A stretch of DNA of 64,000 bases. Source: Micropruina glycogenica. GTDB lineage: Bacteria; Actinomycetota; Actinomycetes; Propionibacteriales; Propionibacteriaceae. Every line of letters begins with the position of its first letter. Positions within the stretch are counted from its first letter, which is position 1. The stretch is from positions 434,001 through 498,000 of the forward strand of contig NZ_LT985188.1 of assembly GCF_900289045.1 (NCBI RefSeq), read 5' to 3'. Below the pieces are notes generated by a model, which did no database searches, was not told the DNA's origin, and saw only the letters and a list, made by a program, of their open reading frames with translations. A program made the position numbers and the translations under genes. This document shows, piece by piece, positions 62,495-64,000 of this stretch.

Positions 62495-63453
62495 TCAATC
62501 TCGAAGAGTCGTTTCAACCCGGCCGCAAGGGGTTCTTCACCGACACCTCGATCTGCATCGGCTGCAAGGCGTGCGAGGTGGCGTGCAAGGAGTGGAACCG
62601 CAACCCCGCCGACTCGACCTGGCAGCTGTCGGACTCCTCCTACGACAACACCACCCATCTGGGAGCCGACACCTGGCGGCACGTCGCGTTCGTCGAGCAG
62701 GGCCGCGAGCGCATCGAGCAGGCGCGCCAGAGTGGACGCCAGCTGGTCAACCTGGGCATGCCGGGCGTTCGAACCGAAGCCGCGACGAACGTTGATGTCA
62801 CGCCGCCCGACACCCCCGACTTCCGCTGGCTGATGGCCTCGGACGTCTGCAAGCACTGCACCCACGCCGGCTGCCTGGACGTGTGCCCGACCGGGGCACT
62901 GTTCCGCAGCGAGTTCGGCACCGTGGTGGTGCAGGCCGACGTCTGCAACGGCTGCGGCACCTGCGTGGCGGGGTGTCCGTTCGGGGTGATCGAGCGCCGC
63001 AAAGACGGGCTGGTCGAACCGAAGACCAACCGCGACTTCACCGCCGGCGAGCAGGCGCCCACGCCGCACGTGGGCGTCGCGCAGAAGTGCACGCTGTGCT
63101 ACGACCGGCTGGTGGACGGCCTCGAACCGGCCTGCGCGAAGACGTGCCCCACGACCTCCATCAAGTTCGGTGAGCACGCCGACCTCACCGAGCAGGCCCG
63201 CGAGCGGGTGCGGCAGTTGCACGCGCAGGGGTTGACCGAGGCCCGGCTGTACGGCGCGAACCCCAACAGCGGCGTCGGCGGCACCGGGTCGGTGTTCCTG
63301 CTGCTCGACGAGCCCGAGGTGTACGGCCTGCCGCCCGACCCGCGGGTGCCGACCGCCGACCTGCCACACATGTTCGATCGCGCGTCATTGGCGGCCGTGG
63401 GCATGATCGCGGGCGTCGTGTTGGCCTTCTTCACCGGACGGCGGCGGCGATGA
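62491..63453 (+). CDS. fdhB: Formate dehydrogenase iron-sulfur (beta) subunit
   Basis: 320 residues starting at the GTG overlapping the fdhA stop. Four [4Fe-4S] motifs: CIGCKACEVAC near residue 22, CKHCTHAGCLDVCP near 120, CNGCGTCVAGCPFG near 152, CTLCYDRLVDGLEPACAKTCP near 200. A C-terminal membrane anchor (LAAVGMIAGVVLAFF) ends in RRRR. Carries electrons from the formate site to the membrane subunit. Overlaps the NrfD gene by four bases. Confidence 0.95.
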   Translation: MINLEESFQPGRKGFFTDTSICIGCKACEVACKEWNRNPADSTWQLSDSSYDNTTHLGADTWRHVAFVEQGRERIEQARQSGRQLVNLGMPGVRTEAATNVDVTPPDTPDFRWLMASDVCKHCTHAGCLDVCPTGALFRSEFGTVVVQADVCNGCGTCVAGCPFGVIERRKDGLVEPKTNRDFTAGEQAPTPHVGVAQKCTLCYDRLVDGLEPACAKTCPTTSIKFGEHADLTEQARERVRQLHAQGLTEARLYGANPNSGVGGTGSVFLLLDEPEVYGLPPDPRVPTADLPHMFDRASLAAVGMIAGVVLAFFTGRRRR

Positions 63454-64000
63454 CGAACGAGTACGACCAGTACCGTCCACCCGAGCCGCCCCGCAGGCGT
63501 CGTCGGGGCGGTTGGCGTGGGCGTCGGGGTGCGGGGGGTGCCGAGGGTGCGCGCGAGCAGCCGATGGTGCCCGAGGCGGAGTTCACGTCGTACTACGACC
63601 GTCCGATCGTCAAGCCGCCGCCGTGGGAGAACCCGATCGGCGCCTACCTGTTTCTGGGCGGGCTGGCCGCGGCGTCGGGCATGCTGGCGGCCGGGGCCGA
63701 GCTGACCGGTAACGCCCGGCTGCGGCGCAACAGCCGGTTGTCGGCGCTCGGTGCGGTCGGCCTGGGCGCGGTGGCGCTGGTGATCGACCTGGGCCGTCCG
63801 GAGCGCTTTCTGTACATGCTGCGCACCGTCAAGTTGAGCTCGCCGATGAGCGTCGGATCGTGGATTCTGAGCGGCTTCAGCGCCTTCGCGGGGGTGGCCG
63901 CGGTCGCCGAGGTCGACCGCATGACGGCGCAGAAGCTGCCGCTCGGGCCGCTGCGCAGGCTGCTGCAGTGGGTGGAGACCCCCGCCGGGGTGGCGGCAGG
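63450..64000 (+). CDS. NrfD-type membrane subunit of formate dehydrogenase (partial)
   Basis: Starts ATG 63450 and runs past the window end (183 codons seen). An Arg/Gly-rich cytoplasmic start with RPPEPPRRRRRGGWRGRR is followed by YYDRPIVKPPPWENPIGAYLFLGGLAAASGMLAAGAEL, the NrfD/PsrC beginning. Further helices include LGAVALVIDLGRPERFLYMLR and MSVGSWILSGFSAFAGVAAVAEVD. NrfD subunits pass electrons to menaquinone without heme. The complex is thus FdhA-FdhB-NrfD rather than the cytochrome-b type of E. coli FDH-N. Confidence 0.9.
   Translation, partial: MTNEYDQYRPPEPPRRRRRGGWRGRRGAGGAEGAREQPMVPEAEFTSYYDRPIVKPPPWENPIGAYLFLGGLAAASGMLAAGAELTGNARLRRNSRLSALGAVGLGAVALVIDLGRPERFLYMLRTVKLSSPMSVGSWILSGFSAFAGVAAVAEVDRMTAQKLPLGPLRRLLQWVETPAGVAA

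Overview
The window is chromosomal DNA from a high-GC Gram-positive bacterium (Actinomycetota). The evidence is the very high G+C content, frequent GTG starts, many ATGA/GTGA gene overlaps, a MurT/GatD pair, a pncB-clpS-DUF2017 block followed further on by murI-rph-rdgB (an order like that of mycobacteria), a DtxR-type iron box before feoAB, and a fused isobutyryl-CoA mutase. A propionibacterial relative is possible, but the sequence alone does not settle the genus.

Layout. 1-12.9 kb: gltX, an SDR, a sucrase/ferredoxin-like protein, a thiamine-binding-family protein, icmF, the NAD-salvage pair pncB-pncA, clpS plus a DUF2017 regulator, and feoAB with a small FeoC-like protein. 12.9-21.2 kb: a decayed membrane gene, a thermonuclease lipoprotein, murI, an OsmC protein, rph, rdgB, then thyA, two hydrolases, folA and dinB closely packed. 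21.3-27.1 kb: a sulfur/persulfide locus. It has a CoA-disulfide-reductase/rhodanese, a deleted sulfide:quinone-reductase-like gene, two divergent CstR-like CsoR-family repressors, thioredoxin, a rhodanese lipoprotein and a CxxC mini-protein, tied together by four near-identical ATACCCC/GGGGTAT operators. 27.1-30.3 kb: an SDR, two decayed genes, an aldo/keto reductase and tRNA-Leu(UAG).

30.35-36.93 kb is a 6.55-kb arsenic-resistance island inserted in the 3' end of tRNA-Leu. It is bounded by 28-bp direct repeats and carries a decayed integrase, three arsenate-reductase modules (one frameshifted, one fused to ArsR), two stand-alone ArsR proteins, ArsP, a thioredoxin-like protein and ArsM. 36.9-47.7 kb: a UGT-type glycosyltransferase, a methyltransferase, a DinB/pentapeptide protein, a MarR-MFS efflux pair, a 133-bp imperfect palindrome, Bcp, a DUF3618 protein and a sugar ABC transporter without its ATPase.

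47.8-55.36 kb is a second, 7.5-kb integrative element in the 3' end of tRNA-Lys(CUU), bounded by 39-bp repeats. It has an intact tyrosine integrase, an excisionase-like HTH, a zinc-motif/DUF3631 ATPase, iteron-like repeats and an HNH gene split by an IS630-family insertion. 55.4-64 kb: gatD fused in frame to a GNAT acetyltransferase through a palindromic repeat, murT, an SGNH hydrolase, and a formate dehydrogenase operon. The alpha subunit has an in-frame UGA at a conserved selenocysteine position, followed by the ferredoxin subunit and an NrfD-type membrane subunit that runs off the window.

Several short palindromic repeat families are scattered between, and in two cases inside, genes.
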